A stretch of DNA of 64,000 bases from G013214665 sp964649815. Lineage in GTDB: Bacteria > Pseudomonadota > Alphaproteobacteria > Rhodobacterales > Rhodobacteraceae. This document shows, piece after piece, positions 17,443-27,005 of the stretch; positions within the stretch are counted from its first letter, which is position 1, and the number at the start of each line of letters is the position of its first letter. The stretch is taken from contig CAZYQC010000001.1 of assembly GCA_964649815.1 (NCBI GenBank), positions 180,218 through 244,217 on the forward strand, written 5' to 3'. The notes under the pieces were generated by a model. The model did not search any database. It saw only the letters and a program-made list of their open reading frames with translations, and was not told the origin of the DNA. A program made the translations under genes and the position numbers.

Positions 17443-18639
17443 CTATCCTTGTTCGTGCGCGGCCATAATGCCGCGCAACTCTGCCAAACCGCGCATCCGG
17501 CCAATCAACGGGTAACCAGGTTGGCTATGCCCGCCCAAATCAAACAGCAACTCTTGCCCATGGTCGGGCCGCATCGGAATTTGCCAGTCGCCGCGTCCTT
17601 CGGATTTTCGGCGGGCACATTCACGCATCAGTGCTGCAACAGTCGCGACCATATCCGTGTCACCTTCCAAATGCGGCGCCTCGATGAAATTTGGACGGCG
17701 CGTGTCTGTGCCTTGCGCCCGTTTGGTGTTGCGAAGATGCGCAAAGTGAATCCGCGGGCCAAAGCGCTCTACAAAAGACGGCCCGTCAAAACCCGGAGCA
17801 ACACCCAACGACCCAGTGCACAGCGTCGCGCCATTCGCCGGGCTGTCTACTGCGTTCAAGATCTGGGCGTAATCTTCGGCTGAGGACATCACACGCGGCA
17901 ACCCCAACAGAGAGAACGGCGGATCGTCAGGGTGACAGCACAACCGCATGCCGAGCGCTTCTGCGACGGGAACGACTTCGCTCAAAAAATCTGTCAAATT
18001 GCGTCGCAAAACGTCGGCGTCAATTCGGTCATACGTCTGCAGCAAACTGCGCACGTCGTCCAGCGTCCAATTGTCATTTGCGCCTGGCAAACCAGACACA
18101 ATTGTCCTTATTAGGGTCTGTTTCTCCAAAACAGACATCGATCTGACTTTGCGGTCCGCAGCGGTGCGCGTAGCTTGGTCATAGTCGTGAACGGCCTCTT
18201 TCCGCTCTAGCAGATGCAGATCGAAAACGGCGAAGTCGACCAAGTCGAAGGCCATCGCCGTGCCGCCGTGCGGCTGCGGTTGGCGAAGCTCGGTCCGGGT
18301 CCAATCAAGGATTGGCATGAAGTTGTAGCAAATCGTATGCACACCGCATTTCGCAAGGTTCCGCAGGCTTTCGACGTAAGCAGCCAGATGCTCGGCCGCT
18401 TGTGGGCCTTGCGTTTTGATCGCTTCCGAGACCGGCAGGCTTTCGACCACATCCCAGGTAAATCCGGCAGCGTTCAACATGTCTTGACGCTGAACAATCC
18501 CATCGATGGGCCACACCTGCCCCGGCGGGATGCCATGCAAGGCGGTGACGATCCCTTGGACACCGACCTGATGCAAATCGCTCAAATTGATTGGATCCTG
18601 TGGCCCGAACCACCGCCAACATTGTTTCACGGCTGCCAC
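17443..18639 (-). CDS. uxuA: D-mannonate dehydratase UxuA
   Basis: A 398-residue TIM-barrel enzyme that converts D-mannonate to 2-keto-3-deoxygluconate. Seen: CWRWFGPQDPINLSDLHQVG at the N-terminus, GIVTALHGIPPGQVW, YNFMPILDWTRTEL, the metal-site segment RLCCHPDDPPFSLLGLPR, and IHFAHLRNTKR near the C-terminus, all typical of UxuA. Its start overlaps the upstream dehydrogenase gene by 13 bases, so it belongs to the five-gene minus-strand operon that ends with eda. Confidence 0.94.
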   Translation of the reverse strand: MAAVKQCWRWFGPQDPINLSDLHQVGVQGIVTALHGIPPGQVWPIDGIVQRQDMLNAAGFTWDVVESLPVSEAIKTQGPQAAEHLAAYVESLRNLAKCGVHTICYNFMPILDWTRTELRQPQPHGGTAMAFDLVDFAVFDLHLLERKEAVHDYDQATRTAADRKVRSMSVLEKQTLIRTIVSGLPGANDNWTLDDVRSLLQTYDRIDADVLRRNLTDFLSEVVPVAEALGMRLCCHPDDPPFSLLGLPRVMSSAEDYAQILNAVDSPANGATLCTGSLGVAPGFDGPSFVERFGPRIHFAHLRNTKRAQGTDTRRPNFIEAPHLEGDTDMVATVAALMRECARRKSEGRGDWQIPMRPDHGQELLFDLGGHSQPGYPLIGRMRGLAELRGIMAAHEQG

Positions 18640-19679
18640 CCCGCATACATTGGATGAGAGGTCGGCAAGGGTAGGTTGACCCGATGACCCGTTCGCGCGG
18701 CCGCGTAAATGGCCGTCACCAGTTCGACCGATTTGCGGCCCGCAGCTAACGTGATGGCGGTGTTTTGTTTGCCCTCGATGGCTTTGGAAACCTCTGTCAG
18801 AAAGCCATCGAACCCGGTTTTTGGCTTTGGCGCACTTTGCAAAGCGTGATCAATCTCTGATTGGAAAACCGGATCGCGCGCTTCAAAACGCCAGGGATCT
18901 GCGCCCGGGGCATAGGGCGCATCGCCTGAGGTTGCGGTCAGCTTTTCAAACACAAACCTGAGCCTCGTCCGGTCGAACGCGGCGCCCAAAGTGATGTTGG
19001 ATGTCGCCAACGCGCCGTCTGCCATTTCAAAGGCAATCGCGGCGCAGTCTTCGGTTTCGATGTCGTTCACCCGCGTCGTGGTGAATGCGCCGAGCGCGTC
19101 GACGGGTCCGAATATATGGCAGAGCAAGTCGTGATTGTGAATGGCGTGCCCAAGGACCGCTCCCCCTTGTTCGCCCGCCCAAGTGCCACGCCACGGCACG
19201 GCGTAATAATCGGCTCCACGCAACCAATGGGTCTCTAAACTGGCCGACAAGCGCCTGCCGGTTAAGCCGAGATCGATCAGATGCATCATCTGGGCCAAAG
19301 ACGGACCCCAGCGATATTGGAACACAGGAAACACATGCCGATCAGCCTTGGCAGCGGCAACTTCCAAACGATCGACATCAGCCAAACTGGTGGTGAGCGG
19401 CTTTTCACAAATGACATGCTTTCCGTGCGCCAAAGCTGCCAGACAGACCTCGACATGGAGATGCGGCGGCAAGCAAACGTCAATCACGTCAATATCAGGG
19501 TCTATTATGGCCGATTTGATATCACTTTCGATCCGAATGGTGTCGCCGGACACCAATCCACTGGCTCGGTCCATATCCTGATCGACCAGCATGGACACAG
19601 TGAATTGGCTCGGCAAACGTTGATAGGCCGCCAGATGCTCGCGCCCTATGCCGGCACCTAATATTGCGACCCTAATCAC
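18627..19679 (-). CDS. Gfo/Idh/MocA-family sugar dehydrogenase (1)
   Basis: A 350-residue NAD(P)-dependent oxidoreductase with the Rossmann start VAILGAGIGREHLAAY and the family motif GKHVICEKPLT, whose lysine serves catalysis. The C-terminal sheet domain has GGAVLGHAIHNHDLLCHIFG with the usual acid/histidine pair. The substrate is not predictable by eye; its place in the uxuA-eda operon suggests a uronic acid or its derivative. It overlaps uxuA (13 bases) and the next dehydrogenase gene (4 bases). Confidence 0.88.
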   Translation of the reverse strand: MIRVAILGAGIGREHLAAYQRLPSQFTVSMLVDQDMDRASGLVSGDTIRIESDIKSAIIDPDIDVIDVCLPPHLHVEVCLAALAHGKHVICEKPLTTSLADVDRLEVAAAKADRHVFPVFQYRWGPSLAQMMHLIDLGLTGRRLSASLETHWLRGADYYAVPWRGTWAGEQGGAVLGHAIHNHDLLCHIFGPVDALGAFTTTRVNDIETEDCAAIAFEMADGALATSNITLGAAFDRTRLRFVFEKLTATSGDAPYAPGADPWRFEARDPVFQSEIDHALQSAPKPKTGFDGFLTEVSKAIEGKQNTAITLAAGRKSVELVTAIYAAARTGHRVNLPLPTSHPMYAGWQP

Positions 19680-20677
19680 GTGCTTTCCGCCATGCTTTGA
19701 GCCTTCAGCGCAAGCTCCATCACAGTGAAACAGTGCTTTTGCGTCATCGCCGTTTCTGTGCGGTCGCGGATGTCATTTGCCAACCGCTCAAAGTACGGCA
19801 AGCCAGCATCTGTTGCGTCGATGTTCTCGCACCTCGTGCCGTTGACCAAGACCAAGTGATCCGTACCGGCACGACCGCCAACGTCGACGTATTTTCGCAG
19901 CTCGAGATACCCCTCGGTACCCAGTACCGTCAGCCGACCGTCACCCCAGTTTGGCAAAGCATCGGGCGTATACCAATCGACACGGATGTAGCCGCTCGCC
20001 TCTTGGGACCTAAGCCCAATCTCTCCAAAATCTTGCAAGCCCGGATCCTGCGCATTGGCGTGATTGGCGACATGCGCAAGCGTGATTTTGGCCGTATTGG
20101 AGCCTGTGAAGCACAAGAACTGATCTATCTGATGGCTTGCGATGTCTGTCAGGATCCCGCCATAGCGGTCTCTGTCAAAAAACCAATTCGGTCGGGTCGT
20201 GCGGTTCAAACGGTGCGGTCCCAGACCCACGGTGTGAACGACTTTGCCAATGGCGCCTTGTTGCACAAGTTCGAGCGCCCGCGTGGTTACTGGTGTCTCA
20301 AAACGCTCAGAGAAATTCACTGACCAAATCCGCCCTGTCTCTGCAACGCAAGCTTTCACAGCATCGAGCTGGGCAAAATCGGTGACGCCGGGCTTGTCAG
20401 TCATAACGTCCATGCCGGCTTGCATCGCCTGAATGGCCAAATCGGCGCGATCTGCAGGAACGGCTGAGATCAAGGCGAGATCTGCGCCGGAACCGAGCGC
20501 GGCATCCAGCGTTTCGAACCGCGCCAGATCGGGAAACCGCTTTTGATAACCTGGCAACGTGTTCGGATCGCCCTCGGTCCAATATCCCAAACAGTTAACG
20601 CCAACAGCGATCATGTTTTCGGTCATTCCATAGATGTGCCGATGGTCCAGGCCGATGGCAACGCAGGTTAAGCTCAT
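19676..20677 (-). CDS. Gfo/Idh/MocA-family dehydrogenase (2)
   Basis: A 333-residue member that diverges from its neighbours: the N-terminus is CVAIGLDHRHIYGM instead of a glycine-rich GxGxxG, and the usual EKP motif reads DKPGVTD. The C-terminal domain has YGGILTDIASHQIDQFLCF with the expected Asp and His. NAD binding may therefore differ from the canonical mode. It overlaps both neighbouring genes by four bases, so the three dehydrogenases are translated together. Confidence 0.85.
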   Translation of the reverse strand: MSLTCVAIGLDHRHIYGMTENMIAVGVNCLGYWTEGDPNTLPGYQKRFPDLARFETLDAALGSGADLALISAVPADRADLAIQAMQAGMDVMTDKPGVTDFAQLDAVKACVAETGRIWSVNFSERFETPVTTRALELVQQGAIGKVVHTVGLGPHRLNRTTRPNWFFDRDRYGGILTDIASHQIDQFLCFTGSNTAKITLAHVANHANAQDPGLQDFGEIGLRSQEASGYIRVDWYTPDALPNWGDGRLTVLGTEGYLELRKYVDVGGRAGTDHLVLVNGTRCENIDATDAGLPYFERLANDIRDRTETAMTQKHCFTVMELALKAQSMAEST

Positions 20678-21690
20678 ATTTGGGCCACCTCCGTTTCAGC
20701 GCGTTTGGCTGAGGCATCCTCCATCGCGGCAATCGCTGCATGCGCCATCAACGCACTTTGACCGGTCGCAATGGGGCTTGCCCCGGTCTTTAGGCAAGTC
20801 GCGAAATCCTCAATGATGGATTGATGCCACGCATGCGTGAACGCCATTGGATCGGCGCCACCGCCCGTAGTTGCCTGTTCACCAAAGCTCTCTAGCCGAC
20901 CATCCAGATAGGCAATGTCCAATACACCCGCCGCAAGGGTCGCGCTGGCCAGAGTGCCCTGGATGCGAACAGTCTCTGTTCCGCCTGGATAGGCCGTTGT
21001 CGATGCCGTCAAACTGCCCGTTGCACCAGAGACCAGCGTAAAGAAGGCGCTCGCCCAATCTTCGGCTTCCATCCGGTGCATTGAGGTTGTTCGAAGACTC
21101 GCTTGCACCTTGGCCATTGGGCCGCAGAGCCAGAGGCCAAGGTCGAGCGTGTGGATGGCTTGGTTAATCAGAACGCCGCCGCCATCCCGCGCATAGGTGC
21201 CGCGACCAGGTGCGTCGTAATAGGACTGTGGCCGCCACCACGGCACGGCCATGTCCAGGGACACGATATCTCCCAAAAAGCCTTCGTCGATCTTTTCTTT
21301 CAACACCTGCGACGCTGCGCGCGCGCGATGCTGGAACGTGACCCCAAGCGGAACGCCGCGCGACGCACAGAGATCGACCACCTGTTTGGCGGCTTGGAAG
21401 GTGCGCTCGATCGGCTTTTCGCTAAGAACCGGCTTGCCTGCGCGGCTCAGCGTATCGACAATTTCGACACGCGCGTCAGGCGGCGTGGCAAGGATCACAA
21501 AATCAACGTTTGGGTCAGAGGCGATTTCCTCAACCGTCTGGAAAAGGATCGTGCCAGGGAAAACTGAGGATGCTTTGGCGGCATTGTCCAAACTGCGTGC
21601 GAGAACGCCGTACAAGTTGAGCCCAGAGGCTTTGACAGCGGCAATATGGGTGTCAGAGACCATGCCCAAACCGATGAGAACGATGTTCAT
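20674..21690 (-). CDS. Gfo/Idh/MocA-family dehydrogenase (3)
   Basis: A 338-residue protein, first gene of the operon ending in eda. The Rossmann motif is VLIGLGMVSDTHIAAV, the catalytic motif is GKPVLSEKPIERT, and the C-terminal domain has GGGVLINQAIHTLDLGLWLCGP. It is a complete, canonical member; the substrate is probably a sugar acid or cyclitol. It is divergent from uxaC with 71 bases between the starts, so one control region probably governs both operons. Confidence 0.88.
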   Translation of the reverse strand: MNIVLIGLGMVSDTHIAAVKASGLNLYGVLARSLDNAAKASSVFPGTILFQTVEEIASDPNVDFVILATPPDARVEIVDTLSRAGKPVLSEKPIERTFQAAKQVVDLCASRGVPLGVTFQHRARAASQVLKEKIDEGFLGDIVSLDMAVPWWRPQSYYDAPGRGTYARDGGGVLINQAIHTLDLGLWLCGPMAKVQASLRTTSMHRMEAEDWASAFFTLVSGATGSLTASTTAYPGGTETVRIQGTLASATLAAGVLDIAYLDGRLESFGEQATTGGGADPMAFTHAWHQSIIEDFATCLKTGASPIATGQSALMAHAAIAAMEDASAKRAETEVAQI

Positions 21691-21761
21691 TTGATCTTCC
21701 TGTTTGCGCTATCGTGACAGGAATTGCAGGGTGGTCCAAGCAAAGAATTGAGGTGGGGTTC

Positions 21762-23111
21762 ATGCGATTAACCGGAAATGCAGAACGGCTTTACCAGGAC
21801 ATCCGTGATTTACCGATTGTCTCGCCACACGGACATTGCGACCCGTCTTGGTTCGCTAAGGACACGCCCTTTGCGAACCCTGCCGAGCTATTGGTCATTC
21901 CCGATCACTATGTGTTTCGGATGCTCTATTCTCAGGGCATACCGCTCGAGGATCTGGGCATCCGAGGAGGAGCAGACCCGCGGGCGGTTTTCCGTCTCTT
22001 TTGCAAGAACTGGCACTTGTTCTTGGGGACACCAAGTCGAGGGTGGTTACAATATGTTTTCGAAGAAACCCTAGGGTTAGAGACGAAACCCAGTGCGGAT
22101 ACCGCTGACGAGTTGTACGATCAGATCAGTGAAAAACTGGCGTTGCCAGAGTTTCGACCACGCGCGTTGTTTCAGCGGTTCAACATCGAAACCCTGGCAA
22201 CGACAGACCATGCGACCGACCTTTTGAACCATCATGACGCTATGCACGGCAGCGCCTGGTCAGGGAGGGTGATACCCACGTTTCGCCCAGACGGTGTTCT
22301 GGACCCGTCTTTCCCAGACTTTAGAGCCAACATCAAACAATTAGAGACTGTTTCCGGGGTCGAAATCACGACCTATTCAAGCTTTCTAACGGCTTTGCGC
22401 CAGCGTCGAGAGGCCTTCCGCGCGAGGGGGGCGACGGCGACGGATCATGCGATCGAGACCGTTCACACCGAATGGATTGAGGATCCTGAGCCTTTGTTCC
22501 AACAAGCGCGATCGGGAGAGATTGCCGCAAAGGATTGTGCCCGGTTTTATGGGCACATGTTGATCGAAATGGCGCAGATGTCCGTCGAAGACGGCATGAC
22601 AATGCAAATACACGGCGGCTCTCGGCGCAATACAAACCATCTGGTGATGTCTGCCTTTGGTCGAGACAAAGGCGCCGATATTCCCGTGGCAACCGATTGG
22701 GTTCGCGGTTTGGAGGCTCTTCTTAACCGTGTCGGGAATTCGAATGCGTTCAAGCTGATCCTCTTTACGCTTGATGAAAGCACCTATGCCCGCGAGTTGG
22801 CCCCGATGGCGGGCCATTGGCCTGCCCTGCGGATTGGGCCGCCGTGGTGGTTCCACGACAGTGCAGCTGGCATTGCGCGCTACTTTGATTCAGTGGTCGA
22901 GACAGCGGGGTATCACAACCTGGCGGGGTTCAATGATGACACGCGCGCCTTCCTTTCGATCCCCGCACGGCATGATCTTTGGCGCCGCGCCAGCGCGCTT
23001 CATCTGTCGCAACAAGTCGAAGCAGGTTTCTTTGACATGAGCGATGCGGCCTACTTGGCCAAACTTTTGGCGACCGACCTCGCGCGTGACGCATATGGGC
23101 TCAGCGCATGA
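21762..23111 (+). CDS. uxaC: Glucuronate (uronate) isomerase UxaC
   Basis: 449 residues. It converts D-glucuronate to D-fructuronate, and D-galacturonate to D-tagaturonate. The amidohydrolase-like metal motif SPHGHCD (His23, His25) is near the N-terminus, and TLATTDHATD, GATATDHAIETV and the C-terminal DLARDAYGL follow. ATG 21762 is chosen for its GAGGTGGGG ribosome site and family-typical start; an in-frame TTG/GTG further upstream is less likely. It overlaps uxuB by four bases. Confidence 0.95.
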   Translation: MRLTGNAERLYQDIRDLPIVSPHGHCDPSWFAKDTPFANPAELLVIPDHYVFRMLYSQGIPLEDLGIRGGADPRAVFRLFCKNWHLFLGTPSRGWLQYVFEETLGLETKPSADTADELYDQISEKLALPEFRPRALFQRFNIETLATTDHATDLLNHHDAMHGSAWSGRVIPTFRPDGVLDPSFPDFRANIKQLETVSGVEITTYSSFLTALRQRREAFRARGATATDHAIETVHTEWIEDPEPLFQQARSGEIAAKDCARFYGHMLIEMAQMSVEDGMTMQIHGGSRRNTNHLVMSAFGRDKGADIPVATDWVRGLEALLNRVGNSNAFKLILFTLDESTYARELAPMAGHWPALRIGPPWWFHDSAAGIARYFDSVVETAGYHNLAGFNDDTRAFLSIPARHDLWRRASALHLSQQVEAGFFDMSDAAYLAKLLATDLARDAYGLSA

Positions 23112-24289
23112 GTGGACGCATTTTGCATATCGGCGTGGGGAACTTTTGCCGCGCGCATTTGGCAGACTTCACACAGGATGCGGGCGGATGGACCGTCACA
23201 GGCGTTAGCTTGCGATCAGCCACAGTGCGCGACGGGCTGATCGGACAAAACTGGCGATACACTCTTGCGGTGATGGGTCAGCCGCCCAAACAGATCACGG
23301 TTTTCGATAACGTTCTCGTTGCCCCTGAAAATCCAAGCGCGGTTGTCGAGACGCTCGCAGATCCCAGCGTTGCGATTATCTCCACAACAGTGACTGAAAA
23401 GGGGTATTGTTTTGACCAAAACGGACGCCTGGATTTGACCCATCCTGCGGTGCAAACCGAGCTGGAAACAGGCGCTCCGCAAAGTGTCATCGGTTATCTC
23501 ACCTATGGGCTGGCCCAACGTAGGGCACCGGCAACGGTATTGTGCTGCGACAACATGCAAGACAATGGATCTAAACTGGGCCAGGCCATCCGGGATTTTG
23601 CCGTTTCCGCCTGTTTAGAGATGGATTTTGAGCTGTTGGCATTCCCAAACGCGATGGTCGACCGGATCACCCCAGCAACCACGGATGAGCTACGCAGCCG
23701 AACCGGCGATCAGATGGCCGTCCCAACTGAGCCATTTCGAGAATGGGTGATCGAAGACACGTTTTCCGGACCGCGACCTGATTGGCCGGGTGTAGACTTT
23801 GTGGCGGATGTCGCCCCACATGAAATGCGCAAGTTGAGGATGTTGAACGGGGCGCATTCTTTCCTTGCCTATGCTGGCATTAATGCCGGTTTCACCTATG
23901 TCCACGAAGCAATCGCGGACCCAGACCTGGCACGAGATGCTCGCGACCTTATGCAAGAAGCGATTGAGACGTTGCCGCCGGAGGTCTCAGGGGCAGAGGA
24001 CTATGCCAGAGCGCTCATCGCCCGGTTTCAGACGCCCGAAATCAAACATGAACTTCGGCAAATCGCGATGGATGGAAGCCAAAAGTTACCTTATCGAATT
24101 CTCGCGACGATGCGGGACCGGCACCTAAAAGGCCTCAGTTCGCCTGCCTTGGAAAAAGCACTGGTTGCTTGGTCTACATTCTGTCGGGCCGAAATGCAGG
24201 CGGGGCGGCGTCTGCAGGATCCAATGGCTGATGAGATTGCCGCGTGCGTGTCGCGGGGCGTGGATCCGGTGACGCTCATCTCTGCCTAG
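23108..24289 (+). CDS. uxuB: Fructuronate reductase (mannitol dehydrogenase family)
   Basis: A 393-residue long-chain dehydrogenase that reduces D-fructuronate to D-mannonate with NADH. The Rossmann motif is LHIGVGNFCRAH; TTVTEKGYC and VLCCDNMQDNG are family segments; the catalytic set Lys-Asn-His appears in KLRMLNGAHSF at about residue 242. Some family members reduce tagaturonate (UxaB) or mannitol; the neighbouring uxaC and uxuA favour fructuronate. Since no separate uxaB is present, it might serve both substrates. It ends one base before the convergent kdgK. Confidence 0.9.
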   Translation: MSGRILHIGVGNFCRAHLADFTQDAGGWTVTGVSLRSATVRDGLIGQNWRYTLAVMGQPPKQITVFDNVLVAPENPSAVVETLADPSVAIISTTVTEKGYCFDQNGRLDLTHPAVQTELETGAPQSVIGYLTYGLAQRRAPATVLCCDNMQDNGSKLGQAIRDFAVSACLEMDFELLAFPNAMVDRITPATTDELRSRTGDQMAVPTEPFREWVIEDTFSGPRPDWPGVDFVADVAPHEMRKLRMLNGAHSFLAYAGINAGFTYVHEAIADPDLARDARDLMQEAIETLPPEVSGAEDYARALIARFQTPEIKHELRQIAMDGSQKLPYRILATMRDRHLKGLSSPALEKALVAWSTFCRAEMQAGRRLQDPMADEIAACVSRGVDPVTLISA

Positions 24290-25159
24290 CTAGGCGGCGG
24301 GCTTAACGATTGCGCCTTTTTGGCCAACAACAGCACGCGCACACATATGGCCCGCCATCAAAGCCTCTGCTTGAGATTTCCCCGAAAGTCTGGCCGCGAC
24401 GTAGCATCCGTTAAAGCTGTCACCGGCGGCTGTGGTATCAACCACGTGATCTGCCGGCGGATAAGTCTGCGAAACTGTTTGTCCGATGGATATTGGACCT
24501 TCGTGACCACGCTTTAGCGCGCCGACCGCCTGCACGAGGCCAAATCGGCGTTCAACCTCCGCAGCGGTTTCTCCAAAGATCGCCATTTCATCATCAATCG
24601 AGGGCAAGGCGATGTCCGCCAACGACCACATCCTTTGATTGGTTTGGCGCGCGGTCTCCTCGCTGCTCCACAAACGCGGTCGGTGGTTGCTGTCGTAGAT
24701 GACGGTCGTATCGCAGCTTTCCAAAAAGGTGCACAAAGCTGCGCGCACGTCCGGCTGCAAAATCGCCATCGTGATCCCAGTGAGCAAGACTGCATCATAG
24801 CTGGCCAAAACATCAAAGGCGTGGTCGTGGAACAGATCGCGCGCGGCCGAAGCCTCGCGCCAATAGATAAAGCTTCGCTCTCCGTCGGCGGCAGTTGTGA
24901 TTGCATACAAACCCGGCGACTTGCCTGCGTCGCGCGCAATTTGATGCGTCCCAAGGCCTTGTGCGGCGATAAAGTCCAGAATCTTATCGGAAAACGGATC
25001 ATCGCCCACACGTGTTATATAGTCGACGTGAAAGGCGGGCGCCGCCCGCTTGAGATAGACGGCCGTGTTCAGCGTATCACCTGCCACACCCACATCGGCC
25101 ACATCACCGCTGAGCGAAAGCTCGATCATGGCTTCGCCGATGCACGCAACCTTGGTCAT
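24290..25159 (-). CDS. kdgK: 2-keto-3-deoxygluconate kinase (PfkB family)
   Basis: 289 residues from ATG 25159, beginning VACIGEAMIELS, the usual KdgK opening. It has GVAGDTLNTAVYL for sugar binding, the PfkB signature VIYDSNHRPRLW, and the C-terminal anion-hole motif DTTAAGDSFNG with the catalytic aspartate. It phosphorylates KDG to KDPG, the substrate of Eda. Its start overlaps the EamA transporter gene by four bases, linking the kinase to transport. Confidence 0.92.
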   Translation of the reverse strand: MTKVACIGEAMIELSLSGDVADVGVAGDTLNTAVYLKRAAPAFHVDYITRVGDDPFSDKILDFIAAQGLGTHQIARDAGKSPGLYAITTAADGERSFIYWREASAARDLFHDHAFDVLASYDAVLLTGITMAILQPDVRAALCTFLESCDTTVIYDSNHRPRLWSSEETARQTNQRMWSLADIALPSIDDEMAIFGETAAEVERRFGLVQAVGALKRGHEGPISIGQTVSQTYPPADHVVDTTAAGDSFNGCYVAARLSGKSQAEALMAGHMCARAVVGQKGAIVKPAA

Positions 25160-26037
25160 ACTTGTTCCCGTCTCCAAATGATGAGGCCAGACATCACAAT
25201 CACAAGCGCCCCTACCACGGTCCAAGCATCAGGTATGTGTCCAAAGACAAAAAAGCTGAGGATCGCGAGATAGATCATGAACGAATAGGTAAAGGGCATC
25301 AGCGTATTTGCCGTGGCAAATCTATGCGCAACGGTCAGCATTTGATGTCCCGCCCAGCCAAAGACACCGATGGAGATCAAAATGGTCCAGTCCAGTGCAC
25401 CGCCAGGCGATTGCCACACCCAGATCGCGAAGGGCAGCAGCACAGCTGTGCCAAGCATTCCCATATAGAATTGCATCGTGTCTGTGGAAACGACGCCTGC
25501 CAATTGGCGTGTCATGATCGAATACAAGGCCAACGCCGTTGCGTTATAGATCACCATCAGCATCGTTGGATGAAACGCCGTTCCGAATGGTCGGACGACG
25601 ATCAGAACGCCCACAAATCCAAGAACGATTGCGCCCCAGCGCCACGGGCCGACCTGTTCGTTCAATAGCCAGATAGACAAGAAACAGACGATCACCGGGC
25701 TTGAAAACATAATGGCCGATACGACCGTCAGCGGCAGGAATTGAAGAACATAGAAGTTCGATATCGTCGCGCTGATCAAGAGCAAGGCGCGTGTAACCAC
25801 TTGCCAAGGATGGCTCAGGCGAAATGCGTCGGCATTCACGCCGTCGCGCAACATGAGTGCCGTCGCAATGACGAAGTGTCCAAAGTAGCGCATAAAGGCG
25901 AGCTGAAAGGAAACGATGCCAGCGACCGCCAGCCATTTGGCGCCGGTGTCGACAAACGCAAACATCAACCACGCGCCCAGCATTAGCAAAATGCCGGACC
26001 TGGGCTTGTCTTCGATGCCTTGCGTCGTAGCAACCAT
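25156..26037 (-). CDS. DMT-superfamily (EamA) transporter
   Basis: A 293-residue inner-membrane protein with about ten hydrophobic helices arranged as two EamA repeats (FAFVDTGAKWLAV near the start; WGAIVLGFVGVLIVVRPFG closing the first half). Substrate unknown; neighbours suggest a sugar acid or its breakdown product. It is sandwiched with overlaps of four bases (kdgK) and one base (the downstream reductase), so it is part of one minus-strand operon. Confidence 0.88.
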   Translation of the reverse strand: MVATTQGIEDKPRSGILLMLGAWLMFAFVDTGAKWLAVAGIVSFQLAFMRYFGHFVIATALMLRDGVNADAFRLSHPWQVVTRALLLISATISNFYVLQFLPLTVVSAIMFSSPVIVCFLSIWLLNEQVGPWRWGAIVLGFVGVLIVVRPFGTAFHPTMLMVIYNATALALYSIMTRQLAGVVSTDTMQFYMGMLGTAVLLPFAIWVWQSPGGALDWTILISIGVFGWAGHQMLTVAHRFATANTLMPFTYSFMIYLAILSFFVFGHIPDAWTVVGALVIVMSGLIIWRREQV

Positions 26038-26924
26038 CAGTCAGGCGCGCGCGATGTAAAATAGTCGACCAACGTACCCACCATGTCCTCGGCCCGCCCC
26101 GCGTCGCGTGCACCGGTTAGCGCCTCAAAGGTGCCGTTGGACATCACGGTCGAAAAGCCTGAATCTTCGCTCATCTTACGATAATAGCCGACATCTTTTG
26201 CTGCGTTTTTGATCGCGAAGGCCAGCATCGATGGGTCGCCATCAACGGCATAGCCTTTGACGAAATCCATCATGCCGGATCGCAGCGGGCCAGCAGACAT
26301 CACATCATAAAGCGATTGCCGGTCTATCCCGGCGGCATCGGCCATCGCAAACGCCTCGGACATCGTGGCCGCCACCGTCATGCCGAAAAAGTTGTTGATA
26401 AGCTTGATCGTGTGCCCTGATCCTAGCGCCCCGAGGTGAAAAACATTCTCGCCCAGATCCTTCAAAACAGGCTCTACTTGGTCGAATGCACTCTTTTCGC
26501 CGGAACACATGATGTTCAAAAGCCCATCAACCGCGTGCGCAGGCGTTCGGCCCAAAGGCGCATCCAGATAGGTTCCGCCTGCTGCGGCCACCTCAGCACC
26601 AAGGGCAATCGTCGATCCAGGCAGCGATGTGCCAAAGTCGATCACCACGGCACCGGGATTAAGGCCCGCGATCACACCATCCGCCCCACGCATGCGCGTC
26701 TCAACACTGTCGGATGTGTCCATGCACAGCATGACGATCTCGCTCGCCTGCGCGACATCGCGCGCAGTGGCAACTTCGGTCGCGCCGCGGGCAACGGCGG
26801 CATCGATATTGGGGCGCGAACGGTTGGCCGTCACCGTAACAGCATAGCCAAGATCTTGCAGACGCCCGACCATCGCCGCACCCATCAACCCTAGGCCAAT
26901 AAATCCAATTGTTGGTTTTGTCAT
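26037..26924 (-). CDS. 3-hydroxyisobutyrate-dehydrogenase-family reductase (GarR/GlxR-like)
   Basis: A 295-residue beta-hydroxyacid dehydrogenase. The signature IGFIGLGLMGAAMVGRL is at the N-terminus; YLDAPLGRTPAHAVDG is the substrate-site segment (usually DAPVSGG); the catalytic lysine is in GHTIKLINNFFG. The change from VSGG to LGRT suggests a substrate other than 3-hydroxyisobutyrate. Tartronate-semialdehyde reductase is one option in a sugar-acid cluster. ATG 26924 with an upstream GAGAGGA is preferred to the TTG two codons earlier. Confidence 0.85.
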   Translation of the reverse strand: MTKPTIGFIGLGLMGAAMVGRLQDLGYAVTVTANRSRPNIDAAVARGATEVATARDVAQASEIVMLCMDTSDSVETRMRGADGVIAGLNPGAVVIDFGTSLPGSTIALGAEVAAAGGTYLDAPLGRTPAHAVDGLLNIMCSGEKSAFDQVEPVLKDLGENVFHLGALGSGHTIKLINNFFGMTVAATMSEAFAMADAAGIDRQSLYDVMSAGPLRSGMMDFVKGYAVDGDPSMLAFAIKNAAKDVGYYRKMSEDSGFSTVMSNGTFEALTGARDAGRAEDMVGTLVDYFTSRAPD

Positions 26925-27005
26925 TTCCAAGATCCTCTCAATTCAGTGCCATTCAAGATGGCTTTGCAGTCGCGTTTCAATTGCAGCCAAAGCTGCCAAA
27001 GGCCG